A stretch of 13,292 nt of DNA, from positions 1 to 13,292 of the forward strand of contig DAOWAG010000009.1 in assembly GCA_030634715.1 (NCBI GenBank), given 5' to 3'. Below the pieces are notes generated by a model. It worked only from the letters and a program-made list of their open reading frames with translations. It was not told where the DNA came from and made no database searches. This DNA is from Candidatus Aegiribacteria sp. Its GTDB lineage: Bacteria > Fermentibacterota > Fermentibacteria > Fermentibacterales > Fermentibacteraceae. Shown here piece by piece: positions 6,286 to 13,292 of this stretch. Position 1 is the first letter of the stretch; every line of letters begins with the position of its first letter. The translations under genes and the position numbers were made by a program.

Positions 6286-6789
6286 ATGACGGCTGTGGTC
6301 AGATCGTTTCAGGCGCACTGGGGTACACTTCTTAAAGTATTCAGTCTCTTTAGCATTCTTGTAATCATAGGAGTACCGGCCTGGGTTCTTCTGACAAAGG
6401 ACTGTGAAAAAATCGAAGTGATTCTATACTGCTCAATCCCGATTGTAGTTCTTTTCATCGCTCTGCTTTTCACTGTCAGAGGGTACGTGATTAAAGGTAA
6501 TGTTCTCGGTGTACGGAGATTGCTCTGGGAAACGAAAATTGACCTTTCCTCTCTTGTTTCTGTCAAACACGATCCAAAAGCCATGACTGGTTCAATCAGA
6601 ACCATGGGTAATGGGGGGCTTTTCAGTTTCTCCGGCAAGTATAGAAGCGGAAAATTTGGTTCTTTCAGAGCCTATGTCACTGATTTCAAAAACTGCGTGG
6701 TTCTGAAACTTGCTGAACAGGTGATTGTTATCTCACCTGAAAATCCCGAAATGTTCGTGGAAATTCTGAGTAACCTACAGAGCACTTAA
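6286..6789 (+). CDS. two-helix membrane protein with bacterial PH-like domain (bPH_5 type)
   Basis: A 167-residue protein. Transmembrane helices are predicted at about residues 16-37 and 44-65, then a cytosolic beta-rich domain starts with VRGYVIKGNVLGVRRLLWETKIDLSSLVSVKHD and ends VVLKLAEQVIVISPENPEMFVEIL. This opening and the closing SPENPEMFVE segment are typical of bacterial PH-like domain proteins of the PF10882 type. Function is unknown; a structural or scaffold role at the membrane is common for the fold. GGAG lies 5 bases before the ATG. The gene stands alone and converges with larE. Confidence 0.75.
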   Translation: MTAVVRSFQAHWGTLLKVFSLFSILVIIGVPAWVLLTKDCEKIEVILYCSIPIVVLFIALLFTVRGYVIKGNVLGVRRLLWETKIDLSSLVSVKHDPKAMTGSIRTMGNGGLFSFSGKYRSGKFGSFRAYVTDFKNCVVLKLAEQVIVISPENPEMFVEILSNLQST

Positions 6790-6833
6790 TGCTGAACCGT
6801 CGGTTGAATGTTTGGAGTTGAATAACATGGAGG

Positions 6834-6851
6834 GAAGAGTAGAAGCTCTTC
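6834..6851. terminator. inverted repeat between convergent PH-like gene and larE
   Basis: GAAGAG (6834-6839) and CTCTTC (6846-6851) flank six bases and abut the larE stop codon. On the plus strand TTATT follows. It is a weak terminator candidate for the plus-strand gene. Confidence 0.3.
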
Positions 6852-7610
6852 TTATTCAGGCAGACACCATTCAAGCTGAAGTCCAGCTTTATCGGCAATA
6901 CGTTGAAGTTCCTCGCGGTGTTTATTAACTATTTGAGAATCAATCACCGAGTAACTCACCGATAATCTGTTCCCATCAGTGCGAACACGAAGCCGTCCCT
7001 TTACAAATGGTCGAAGGGGAGCCTCCATTTGTTCTACAAGTCTAACAAGTTCCAGAGTAATCGAGTGATCCTCCAGTACTCTTGTAGCAAGGCATGAATC
7101 CGATGGTTTTACTTGTACGCAGGCTGAAATTGAGTCGGCCATTCTGCCGATGTCCACCTTTCCCATTCCAGCCTCAAGAAAGGGATGAAGAATACCGAAC
7201 TCCTCAGCAGCTGCCAGACCCGGTCTGTACTCATCGAGATCATTAATATTCGTGCCATCCATTACAGCGGTGTATCCAAGGGATCCAGCTCTTTCCTCAA
7301 GTTTCCCGTATACTTCCTGCTTACATATATAACAGCGTTCAGGTGTGTTATCAGTGAAGTCGGGATTATCAAGAGGATTCACCTTCACAAATATCGGTTC
7401 AATACCAATTTCACAAGCAACTCTTTGAATAGAATTTCTGTAGAATCCAGCAAGAAATGGCGAATCAGCGGTCAGTGATATAACATTTTCCCGATCAAGA
7501 ACATCGGTTGCTGCTCTAAGAAGAATTTCGCTGTCTGTACCCCCGGAATAGAGGATTGCACATCGACGTGATTCAAGCAGATATTTCTGCAGGGAATCTG
7601 GTACAATCAT
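6852..7610 (-). CDS. larE: LarE, ATP-dependent sulfur transferase for nickel-pincer nucleotide cofactor (three-cysteine type)
   Basis: A 252-residue PP-loop protein. The ATP-binding motif YSGGTDS is at 21-27, followed by NTPERCYICKQEVYGKL (about 89-104), DGTN (118-121), RPGLAAAEEFGILHPF and PSDSCLATRV (169-178). LarE adenylates pyridinium-3,5-biscarboxylate mononucleotide and inserts sulfur to give the dithiocarboxylate. L. plantarum LarE has a single sacrificial Cys, whereas many homologues such as that of Thermotoga maritima bind a [4Fe-4S] cluster with three Cys. Here Cys93, Cys96 and Cys173 provide that set, so a catalytic, cluster-based enzyme is predicted. GAGGAGG lies 4 bases before the ATG. 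It is divergent from larC with an 85-base gap. Confidence 0.92.
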   Translation of the reverse strand: MIVPDSLQKYLLESRRCAILYSGGTDSEILLRAATDVLDRENVISLTADSPFLAGFYRNSIQRVACEIGIEPIFVKVNPLDNPDFTDNTPERCYICKQEVYGKLEERAGSLGYTAVMDGTNINDLDEYRPGLAAAEEFGILHPFLEAGMGKVDIGRMADSISACVQVKPSDSCLATRVLEDHSITLELVRLVEQMEAPLRPFVKGRLRVRTDGNRLSVSYSVIDSQIVNKHREELQRIADKAGLQLEWCLPE

Positions 7611-7695
7611 GAATCCTCCTCTGGTTTGGACTGTGCCATGGTGCTTATAATATGATGACTATGTATGGGAATGTCCTAGATAAATTTGGTGGTAC
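7611..7695. promoter_or_regulatory. divergent larE / larC promoter region
   Basis: The 85-base gap must hold both promoters. A perfect TATAAT lies on the plus strand at 7646-7651, about 45 bases before the larC ATG, but the only -35-like hexamer (TTGGAC, 7626-7631) is just 14 bases upstream of it, so the assignment is uncertain. The same AT-rich block could serve as -10 (TATTAT) for larE. No clear operator palindrome is seen. Confidence 0.35.
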
Positions 7696-8877
7696 ATGAA
7701 GATAGCTGTTTTTGATCCTTTCTGCGGTGCTTCCGGGAATATGATTCTCGGTGCTCTTATCGATGCCGGCGCAGATCAGTCAAGTCTGAATGAAATGCTT
7801 TCGAAGCTTAACTTGAATGGTTGGGAGCTTACAACAGAAACGGTTTTAAAGAATAGTCTCAGAGGAACTTTTGTCGAAGTGCATATCCCGCACGAAACGA
7901 AATCCAGAGGTCTTCGAGACATAGAAATAATACTCGGGAACGCTGACTTACCTGCATATGTCATAAAAAAGAGTCTTAATTCGTTTCAGAGGCTTGCTGA
8001 AGCCGAAGCGGAAGCTCACGGGATACCGGTCAGTGAAGTTCATTTTCATGAAACAGGCGCGATAGATGCAATAATTGATATCGTCGGAAGTTTCTGTTGC
8101 CTCCATCTGCTTGGAATTGACAAGGTTTTCTCTTCTCCAATCTCAACTGGAACCGGCACTGTTACCTGCGCGCACGGCATTCTGCCCGTTCCGTCTCCGG
8201 CGACAATAGCAATTCTCAGAGGAGTTCCCACTTGTCCTTCCGGCATTAGATCCGAGCTTATCACGCCCACCGGCGCGACCATACTGGTCACCGCAGTTGA
8301 ATCATGGAATACTCCTCCCCCAATGATTCCTGTCATCTCCGGAATGGGAGCCGGCACATTCGATCACGAAAGACCCAATCTTCTTCGTGTCACAATCGGA
8401 ACTCAGGTGGGGAGTATCGGATGCAATCATGACAGCTGTGTTGAATTAAGAACGATTCTGGATGATATGGATATGAGAATCTGGCCGGATACAGCTGATC
8501 TCATTCTCGAATCTGGAGCTTTTGATTGCTATGCGACAATGTGTATTGGCAGAAAAGGTAGACCTGCAATCGAGGTAACTGTACTCTGCTCCTCTTCGAT
8601 GAAAGACGCTGTCACAGAATGCATTTTTCGCAATACTACAACTCTCGGAATAAGGATTCGGGAAACAGCAAGGGCTGTCCTTGAGAGAGATTTCTTCGAT
8701 GTGCTGACAGAATTCGGTACAATTCCAATCAAGACTGGAATATTTGAGGGTGAAGTGATTCATATAGAACCGGAGTATGAGGATTGCGCGAATGCGTCAA
8801 GAACTCATAATGTTCCCGTGCAAACTGTTATAACCGCAGCAAGAATAGCGGCTGATAACTTGAAAAAGGAAGGGTGA
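7696..8877 (+). CDS. larC: LarC, nickel insertion protein (cyclometallase) for nickel-pincer nucleotide cofactor
   Basis: A 393-residue full-length LarC. Motifs in order: FDPFCGASGNMILGALIDAG (6-25), EVHFHETGAIDAIIDIVG (114-131), GTVTCAHGILPVPSPAT (154-170) and ELITPTGATIL (187-197), then the C-terminal domain with ELRTILDDMD. LarC uses CTP to insert nickel into the dithiolated pincer nucleotide, the last step of cofactor synthesis. Some lactobacilli encode LarC in two pieces joined by frameshifting; here the frame is continuous. The ribosome site is modest (GGTGG, 3 bases before ATG). It is the first gene of the plus-strand operon and its stop overlaps the next start by four bases (GTGA). 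Confidence 0.93.
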   Translation: MKIAVFDPFCGASGNMILGALIDAGADQSSLNEMLSKLNLNGWELTTETVLKNSLRGTFVEVHIPHETKSRGLRDIEIILGNADLPAYVIKKSLNSFQRLAEAEAEAHGIPVSEVHFHETGAIDAIIDIVGSFCCLHLLGIDKVFSSPISTGTGTVTCAHGILPVPSPATIAILRGVPTCPSGIRSELITPTGATILVTAVESWNTPPPMIPVISGMGAGTFDHERPNLLRVTIGTQVGSIGCNHDSCVELRTILDDMDMRIWPDTADLILESGAFDCYATMCIGRKGRPAIEVTVLCSSSMKDAVTECIFRNTTTLGIRIRETARAVLERDFFDVLTEFGTIPIKTGIFEGEVIHIEPEYEDCANASRTHNVPVQTVITAARIAADNLKKEG

Positions 8878-9548
8878 GTCTCCTGGAAGATTATTCAAAA
8901 GACCTCCCGATGACGTCTCTGGGTCGGAAGAAAATTCGATCAACAGTGTTGTTCCTTCTGGCACTTATGATTACAGCATTTTTACTCAGTTTCCTTTTTG
9001 CTCTTAGTCCTGCACCTCCCACTGAGAGTATTCTTTCAGATGTTGATGATTTTCCAAGTGAACATATCTGGTTCAACAGCAGCGAGCCCCTGAGTCTTTA
9101 CAGCCAGCTCAGAAGACACGTAGTCATTGTTTTCTTCTGCAGGATGTCTACACTTTCAGATGTACAGTATTTCACAAGGCTTCAGGATATTCAAACAGAG
9201 TTCAGAGAACGTCCATTAGTTGTAGTAATCGCATTGGAAACAGTCGAGACATCCATCGATGAACTGGAAAGCATTGTTACTGACTGGGGCATTGATTTTC
9301 CAGTGATCGTTGACAATAGAGGAATTGTATCCAACCGGTTCAATGTCAGCTCATATCCTTCATTGCTGGTTCTTGACACACAGGCAAGAGTATCCGCGAG
9401 ATTCTACTCCGGGTGGGAGCAGGCTGATCTGAAAGGAATTGTTGAGGATCTGCTTCAGCTGGAGGGAGCAATGCGATCCTTACAGGGTCAGATTTTCAGA
9501 CCGGATGGAGAATCATTCATTCCAAATTCTCTTCGGGTGGAGTCCTGA
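8874..9548 (+). CDS. membrane-anchored thioredoxin-fold protein lacking the CxxC motif
   Basis: A 224-residue protein with a GTG start overlapping the larC stop (GTGA), so it is probably translationally coupled; AAGGAA lies just upstream. Residues 22-45 form one hydrophobic helix after a basic segment (GRKKIRS), giving a signal anchor with the rest outside the cytoplasm. Residues 63-197 fit the TlpA/redoxin thioredoxin fold: WFNSSEPLSLYSQLRRHVVIVFF, a helix with YFTRLQDIQTEF, strand LVVVIALE, and the cis-proline strand VSSYPSLLVLDTQARV. At the active site CGPC-like residues are absent: alignment by the FF strand gives Ser92-Thr-Leu-Ser95, with one Cys at 89. A disulfide reductase role is therefore unlikely; a structural, sensing or partner-binding role is possible. 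Its place between larC and hydE suggests a link to metallocofactor assembly, but no function is known. Confidence 0.75.
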   Translation: MSLLEDYSKDLPMTSLGRKKIRSTVLFLLALMITAFLLSFLFALSPAPPTESILSDVDDFPSEHIWFNSSEPLSLYSQLRRHVVIVFFCRMSTLSDVQYFTRLQDIQTEFRERPLVVVIALETVETSIDELESIVTDWGIDFPVIVDNRGIVSNRFNVSSYPSLLVLDTQARVSARFYSGWEQADLKGIVEDLLQLEGAMRSLQGQIFRPDGESFIPNSLRVES

Positions 9549-9553
9549 CCAGT

Positions 9554-10627
9554 TTGAAGTTCTCACGCAATCTTTCGCGAGAGAGTATAATCCGATTCCT
9601 TGAAGGCGGGGGACCTGATTCTGAGCTGTTTAAAGCAGCAAGCGATGTTCTCCTGGAATCAATAGGTTCCAGTGTTTTTCTCAGAGGAATCATTGAGCTG
9701 TCAAATGATTGCAGGAAGAACTGCTTCTACTGCGGTCTCAGAAGAGATAACAGAACCTTCTCAAGGTATACGATTCCCTTTGATGAAGTTATTAACGCAT
9801 TTGAGTCAGCGTATGCAAAGGGGCTTCGTTCTTTTCTACTTCAATCCGGAGAACTCCTTGGAGCTTCGCATATTGACCATGTAGAGAGGATCCTTCGCTG
9901 GGTTTCGAGAAATCTTGAGGGTGTCAGGATGGTCCTTTCAATGGGAGAGCTGCCAATAGGGAGTCTGCAAAGACTCAGGGAGGCAGGCGCTCACAGGTAT
10001 CTTCTGAGAATCGAGACCTCTTCTAGGGAATTGTATGATAAATTTCATCCTGATGATGGTCTTCATGAATATGATGACCGTTTGCGTTCACTTCAGATGA
10101 TTAAAGCATCCGGCTGGCAGACAGGAACAGGTGTCCTTATCGGTCTGCCGGGGCAAACTGCTGAAAACCTTGCAGATGATCTGCTGTTCATGAAAGCAAT
10201 GGATATTGATATGTGCGGCATGGGACCCTATCTTGAGCATGAACAGACACCGCTCTGGAACAGACGGGGTGAACTCAGCCAATTGGAGGAAAGGGAGTTT
10301 CTGACGCTTCGAATGATATCGCTGCTGAGAATACTTCTTCCAACTGCAAATATCGCTGCCACTACCGCTCTGCAGACTCTTGACCCCGAAGGCCTTGAAA
10401 AAGGACTCCTGGCTGGAGCGAATGTCGTAATGCCGAATCTCACTCCAATGAAATACAGAAAAGATTATAATCTTTACCAGGGTAAAGTGCAGGTGGAGGA
10501 TACTCTGGACGAAGTTCTGAAGATACTGGAGAATCGCTGCAGCGCGATCGGAAGAGAGGTTGAACTCGGAAATCCTGGAGATCCGATTCATTATACGAAT
10601 CGAATAGAAGAACTGGTGGGTGATTAG
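9554..10627 (+). CDS. hydE: HydE, radical SAM maturase of the [FeFe]-hydrogenase H-cluster
   Basis: A 357-residue radical SAM protein with a TTG start at 9554; GGAG lies 11 bases before it inside the end of the previous gene. The cluster motif is Cys53-x3-Cys57-x2-Cys60 in LSNDCRKNCFYCGLRRDN, a HydE signature. Further HydE features: RYTIPFDEVI, FLLQSGE, GAHRYLLRIET, TGTGVLIGLPGQT, GPYLEHEQTPL and the ending TTALQTLDPEGLEKGLLAGANVVMPNLTP. HydE builds the iron-CO/CN-dithiolate precursor of the H-cluster with HydF and HydG; neither is in this window. The C-terminal Cys trio that binds a second, dispensable cluster in T. maritima HydE is missing (only Cys329). The gene is packed between the thioredoxin-fold gene (5-base gap) and larB (8-base overlap). 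A related role on another substrate cannot be excluded. Confidence 0.88.
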   Translation: MKFSRNLSRESIIRFLEGGGPDSELFKAASDVLLESIGSSVFLRGIIELSNDCRKNCFYCGLRRDNRTFSRYTIPFDEVINAFESAYAKGLRSFLLQSGELLGASHIDHVERILRWVSRNLEGVRMVLSMGELPIGSLQRLREAGAHRYLLRIETSSRELYDKFHPDDGLHEYDDRLRSLQMIKASGWQTGTGVLIGLPGQTAENLADDLLFMKAMDIDMCGMGPYLEHEQTPLWNRRGELSQLEEREFLTLRMISLLRILLPTANIAATTALQTLDPEGLEKGLLAGANVVMPNLTPMKYRKDYNLYQGKVQVEDTLDEVLKILENRCSAIGREVELGNPGDPIHYTNRIEELVGD

Positions 10628-11387
10628 ACTGAATAATCAGGAAATACATGAGCTCCTGGAATTACTGAGAAAAGCTGGTATTCCCCCTGAGGAAGCTCTC
10701 AAGATGCTGAATTCACAGCTTACCTCTCAACTTGGATTCGCAAGAGTGGACGCCGGTAGAGGGGCTAGAGCAGTTCTTCCTGAGATTATTCTTGCTCCAG
10801 GGAAAGAATTCGAAGAAGTGAGAGCCGTGACTGATAACCTCTTCAGCAGGATTGGACTTGCGATTGTATCCAGAGTAGAAGCTGAGCTTGGCGAATACCT
10901 TCAACAAGCTTTCCCGGATGGTTCCTCTTATAGGAGTGGGCATATTTTTACTCTTGGAAGTGACAATGCTGAATATACGGAGAGTGAAGGTTCAGTTGCT
11001 GTTATCTCTGCGGGGACCTCAGATCTTCATGTGGCTGAGGAATCTGCTGTAATTCTGGAGACTCTGAATGTTGATACATATCGTTTCTATGATGTTGGAG
11101 TTGCAGGTATACATAGATTGGGGGATGTTCTTCCTGATCTGAGGAAATGCTCTGTCTGTATTGTCTGTGCTGGAATGGACGCTGCCCTTCCGACTGTAAT
11201 CGGGGGTTTATATAAAGGACCGATAGTTGCAGTACCTGTATCTACAGGATATGGTACCGCATTCAAAGGAGTTACTGCACTTCTTTCAATGCTGAATTCA
11301 TGCAGTCCTGGAATAAGTGTAATGAATATCGACAATGGGGTTGGCGCGGCGGCAGCTGCGCTGAGAATACTGAGAGGAAGCTATTAG
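10620..11387 (+). CDS. larB: LarB, pyridinium-3,5-biscarboxylate mononucleotide synthase
   Basis: A 255-residue protein. GTG at 10620 lies inside the end of hydE (8 bases of overlap), which suggests translational coupling; only a weak GGTGG precedes it and no in-frame ATG is close. The N-terminal part holds LGFARVDAGRGARAVLPEIILAPGK (38-62), and the PurE-like C-terminal domain holds SAGTSDLHVAEE, DVGVAGIHRL (158-167), AGMDAALPTVIGGL, AVPVSTGYG and LNSCSPGISVMNIDNG. Cys228 in the last motif corresponds to the catalytic Cys that forms the adduct with nicotinic acid adenine dinucleotide. LarB carboxylates and hydrolyses that substrate, the first step of the nickel-pincer cofactor path, and so supplies LarE and then LarC. 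Confidence 0.93.
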   Translation: MIRLNNQEIHELLELLRKAGIPPEEALKMLNSQLTSQLGFARVDAGRGARAVLPEIILAPGKEFEEVRAVTDNLFSRIGLAIVSRVEAELGEYLQQAFPDGSSYRSGHIFTLGSDNAEYTESEGSVAVISAGTSDLHVAEESAVILETLNVDTYRFYDVGVAGIHRLGDVLPDLRKCSVCIVCAGMDAALPTVIGGLYKGPIVAVPVSTGYGTAFKGVTALLSMLNSCSPGISVMNIDNGVGAAAAALRILRGSY

Positions 11388-11388
11388 C

Positions 11389-12324
11389 ATGTATCTAGTA
11401 ACCGGAGGCGCCGGCTTCATCGGCAGTAATATCGCAAGGGAAGCTCTCTCAAGAGGAGAGAGAGTCAGGATCCTGGACAATTTCTCTACCGGTCACTGGG
11501 CCAACCTTGCTGATATCAGAAATGACATCGAAGTAATTGAAGGTGATCTCCGCAGCTATCACATTGTAAGGAGCGCAATGGAAGACGTTGAAGTCGTCTT
11601 TCATCAGGGAGCCCTGCCAAGTGTTCCCCGATCTATATCTGACCCGATAACAACAAATGAAGTAAACGTTCAGGGTACGCTGAATATTCTTCATGCCGCA
11701 CTGGATGCGGGCTGCAGACGGGTTCTTTTCGCATCTTCCTCTTCTATTTACGGAGATGCTCCCGAAGCGGTCAAAACTGAAGATCTTCATGTAAAACCCC
11801 TCTCTCCGTATGCCGTAAGCAAACTTGCAGGAGAGAAATACATGCAGGTGTTTCATCATATCTATGGGCTGGAAACCGTTGCTCTTCGGTACTTCAATGT
11901 CTTCGGTCCCTACCAGGATCCAGACAGTCCCTATTCCGCTGTTATTCCTTTGTTCATCAAAGCATTCGATGAGAGAAGGAAACCTGTGATAAATGGAAAC
12001 GGAGAACAGTCAAGAGATTTTACTTACATCGCAAACGTAGTACATGCAAATCTACTTGCTTCAAATGCTCCTGAAGCTCCGGGAAGAATGCTGAACATAG
12101 CATGTGGAGACAGTATTACAGTAAACAGACTGTCTTCCGAAATTGCACGGCTAACGGGCAGGGAAGATATCATCCCTCTTCATGGTCCGGAACGTCCCGG
12201 AGACGTAAAACATAGCAGAGCTGATATTTCTCTCGCTGAAAACCTTCTTGGATACGGACCGGTAGTCACCTTTGAAGAGGGTTTGGAAAGAACCGTATCT
12301 TTTGTGCTGGGGAACAAGAAGTAA
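11389..12324 (+). CDS. NAD-dependent epimerase/dehydratase, UDP-N-acetylglucosamine / UDP-glucose 4-epimerase-like
   Basis: A 311-residue extended SDR. It has the Rossmann motif TGGAGFIG (5-12), Asp30 for NAD selection, Ser117-119 in the catalytic serine region (FASSSSIYG), Tyr141-x3-Lys145 (YAVSK), and the substrate segment RYFNVFGPYQDPDSPYSAVIP. HQGALPSVPRSISDP (about 72-86) resembles the WbpP/TviC branch of UDP-GlcNAc/GalNAc 4-epimerases, so a surface-sugar role is likely, though UDP-glucose cannot be ruled out. GAGGAAG sits inside the larB end, 8 bases before the ATG, and one base separates the genes, so it is co-transcribed. A link to the nickel-pincer genes is not obvious. Confidence 0.85.
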   Translation: MYLVTGGAGFIGSNIAREALSRGERVRILDNFSTGHWANLADIRNDIEVIEGDLRSYHIVRSAMEDVEVVFHQGALPSVPRSISDPITTNEVNVQGTLNILHAALDAGCRRVLFASSSSIYGDAPEAVKTEDLHVKPLSPYAVSKLAGEKYMQVFHHIYGLETVALRYFNVFGPYQDPDSPYSAVIPLFIKAFDERRKPVINGNGEQSRDFTYIANVVHANLLASNAPEAPGRMLNIACGDSITVNRLSSEIARLTGREDIIPLHGPERPGDVKHSRADISLAENLLGYGPVVTFEEGLERTVSFVLGNKK

Positions 12325-12339
12325 TCTAAGGTAGGATAT

Positions 12340-13292
12340 ATGAATCTCCTGGAAACTGATTCGGTTGTTCTTGCTGATGGCGCTATAGGTGAGTATCTCT
12401 TCTCACTTGGCTTTCCAGGGTCATATCTTGCATGTGAAGCGGTAATCAGATCTCCTGAAATACTGGGCAGCATTCACAGAGAATATGCCTGCGCGGGAGC
12501 GAAGATTCTCACCACTGATACATTTGATGCAAATGTGTCAAAGCTTGATATGCATGGTCTGGCTGATAGGTGCAGGGAGATCAATAGCAAAGCAGTTCAG
12601 CTTGCTACAAGGAATCCAGGATGCATGGTCGCCGGCGCTATTGGTCCGCTTAACTCAGGTCGTTCTTTCAGTCTTGGACAAAGAGACCCTGATCATCTCC
12701 GCGAAGCTTTCATACCGCAAATTGAAGGATTACTCGAGGGTGGTGCTGAACTGATTCTTCTTGAAACACAGGTTGATCCGCAGCAGGCAAGGCTCACATA
12801 CGATATCGTTCGATCCATATCCGGTGATATCCCGATTGCTGTCAGTTTTACATTCGGTCAGGACATTCTGACTCCATCAGGCTTCTCTGTGAACGATACT
12901 GTTGAAATGTTCAGGGATACAGATATCGTAATGTTAGGAGCAAACCATGGTATTGGTCCTCTTCAGTTCCTGGACATCCACCGGCGATTAAAATTGATAT
13001 CACCTTTCCCCATTCTTCTTGAGCCGAATTCGGGAACAGGCAGGTATATTGATGGTAGTTTTGTTTTCCCTGAAAATCCGGAGCATTTCAGCAGATGTAT
13101 GCTCTCATGTCTGGACAGCGAAACAGCTCTGATAGGAGGTTGCTGCGGAACGACGCCTGCATTCATTTCACTGCTTGCCGAAAGAATGCGGAATGATAAG
13201 AGAATATCGGTAACATCGGAATGGATTTCTGAACCGAGTGGTGAAGTTCAGACTGTCAGGGCTCCCGATAAACCACCTGGGCTTGCTGGGCA
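12340..13292 (+). CDS. homocysteine S-methyltransferase domain protein, 3' end outside the window (possibly fused to methylenetetrahydrofolate reductase)
   Basis: The open frame begins at ATG 12340 (AAGGTAGG lies 4 bases before it), 15 bases after the epimerase stop, and runs 317 codons past the window end. It matches the pterin/homocysteine methyltransferase barrel of MetH, BhmT and YitJ: LADGAIGEYLFSLGFP (11-26), TTDTFDANVSKL, AGAIGPL, GGAELILLETQVD, LLEPNSGTGRY, and the zinc motif GGCCGT (266-271) with Cys268 and Cys269. The first zinc ligand, normally Cys in a G-x-N-C-x-x-GP context, is His203 here (GANHGIGP). The linker after residue 290 suggests a second domain, commonly methylenetetrahydrofolate reductase in this class, but that is not visible. 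It would remethylate homocysteine to methionine and so support SAM supply, which HydE consumes. Confidence 0.85.
   Translation, partial: MNLLETDSVVLADGAIGEYLFSLGFPGSYLACEAVIRSPEILGSIHREYACAGAKILTTDTFDANVSKLDMHGLADRCREINSKAVQLATRNPGCMVAGAIGPLNSGRSFSLGQRDPDHLREAFIPQIEGLLEGGAELILLETQVDPQQARLTYDIVRSISGDIPIAVSFTFGQDILTPSGFSVNDTVEMFRDTDIVMLGANHGIGPLQFLDIHRRLKLISPFPILLEPNSGTGRYIDGSFVFPENPEHFSRCMLSCLDSETALIGGCCGTTPAFISLLAERMRNDKRISVTSEWISEPSGEVQTVRAPDKPPGLAG

Noticed and set aside
6828..6923. Short plus-strand frame (ATGGAGGGAAGAG...) after the PH-like gene, about 31 codons
   Set aside because: It overlaps the 3' end of larE on the other strand and has only a distant GGAG, so it is most likely a chance frame.
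10088..10591. 167-codon minus-strand frame inside hydE
   Set aside because: It is a shadow of hydE; composition and motifs are not protein-like.

Overview
The window is about 13.3 kb of bacterial DNA with moderate GC, dense coding and strong GGAGG-type ribosome sites. A secreted Kelch protein carries a FlgD-like, type-IX-secretion-style C-terminal domain. Together with HydE and a fused LarC, this suggests a Gram-negative, probably anaerobic member of the FCB group or a related candidate phylum such as Fermentibacterota. That placement is inference; no rRNA marker is present. No tRNA, rRNA, CRISPR array, insertion sequence or phage gene was found.

Left part (1-5100), all on the minus strand. 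In transcription order it holds an RlmL-like 23S rRNA methyltransferase, an exported chalcone-isomerase-like protein, a TrmB-family regulator, a 75-residue membrane protein, a secreted Kelch protein and a 59-residue membrane protein. The two small membrane proteins are paralogues flanking the Kelch gene. The trmB promoter and the promoter of the 75-residue protein share one design: TTGAC(A/G), a 17-base spacer, and a -10 hexamer lying in the same register of a 14-bp GTAG...CTAC palindrome. This suggests that the TrmB protein represses both itself and the small-protein/Kelch unit. The trmB transcript appears leaderless. The methyltransferase seems to start at CTG (or ATT), because its conserved N-terminus extends upstream of the first ATG and a good ribosome site sits there.

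Middle part (5100-6850) has single genes in mixed orientation: a PEBP (YbhB/YbcL) protein, a GYD-domain protein and a two-helix membrane protein with a bacterial PH-like domain. Convergent ends carry inverted repeats that may act as weak terminators.

Right part (6850-13292) is the most coherent. larE (minus) diverges from a tightly packed plus-strand operon: larC, a membrane-anchored thioredoxin-fold protein without CxxC, hydE, larB, a UDP-sugar epimerase-like SDR, and a homocysteine S-methyltransferase that runs off the window. LarB, LarE and LarC are the complete known set for the nickel-pincer nucleotide cofactor, but no LarA-type enzyme is present here. The [FeFe]-hydrogenase maturase HydE sits between larC and larB with stop/start overlap or near contact. 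This makes a mixed nickel-pincer and radical-SAM operon that deserves attention. The methyltransferase has His where the first zinc-ligand Cys normally lies.
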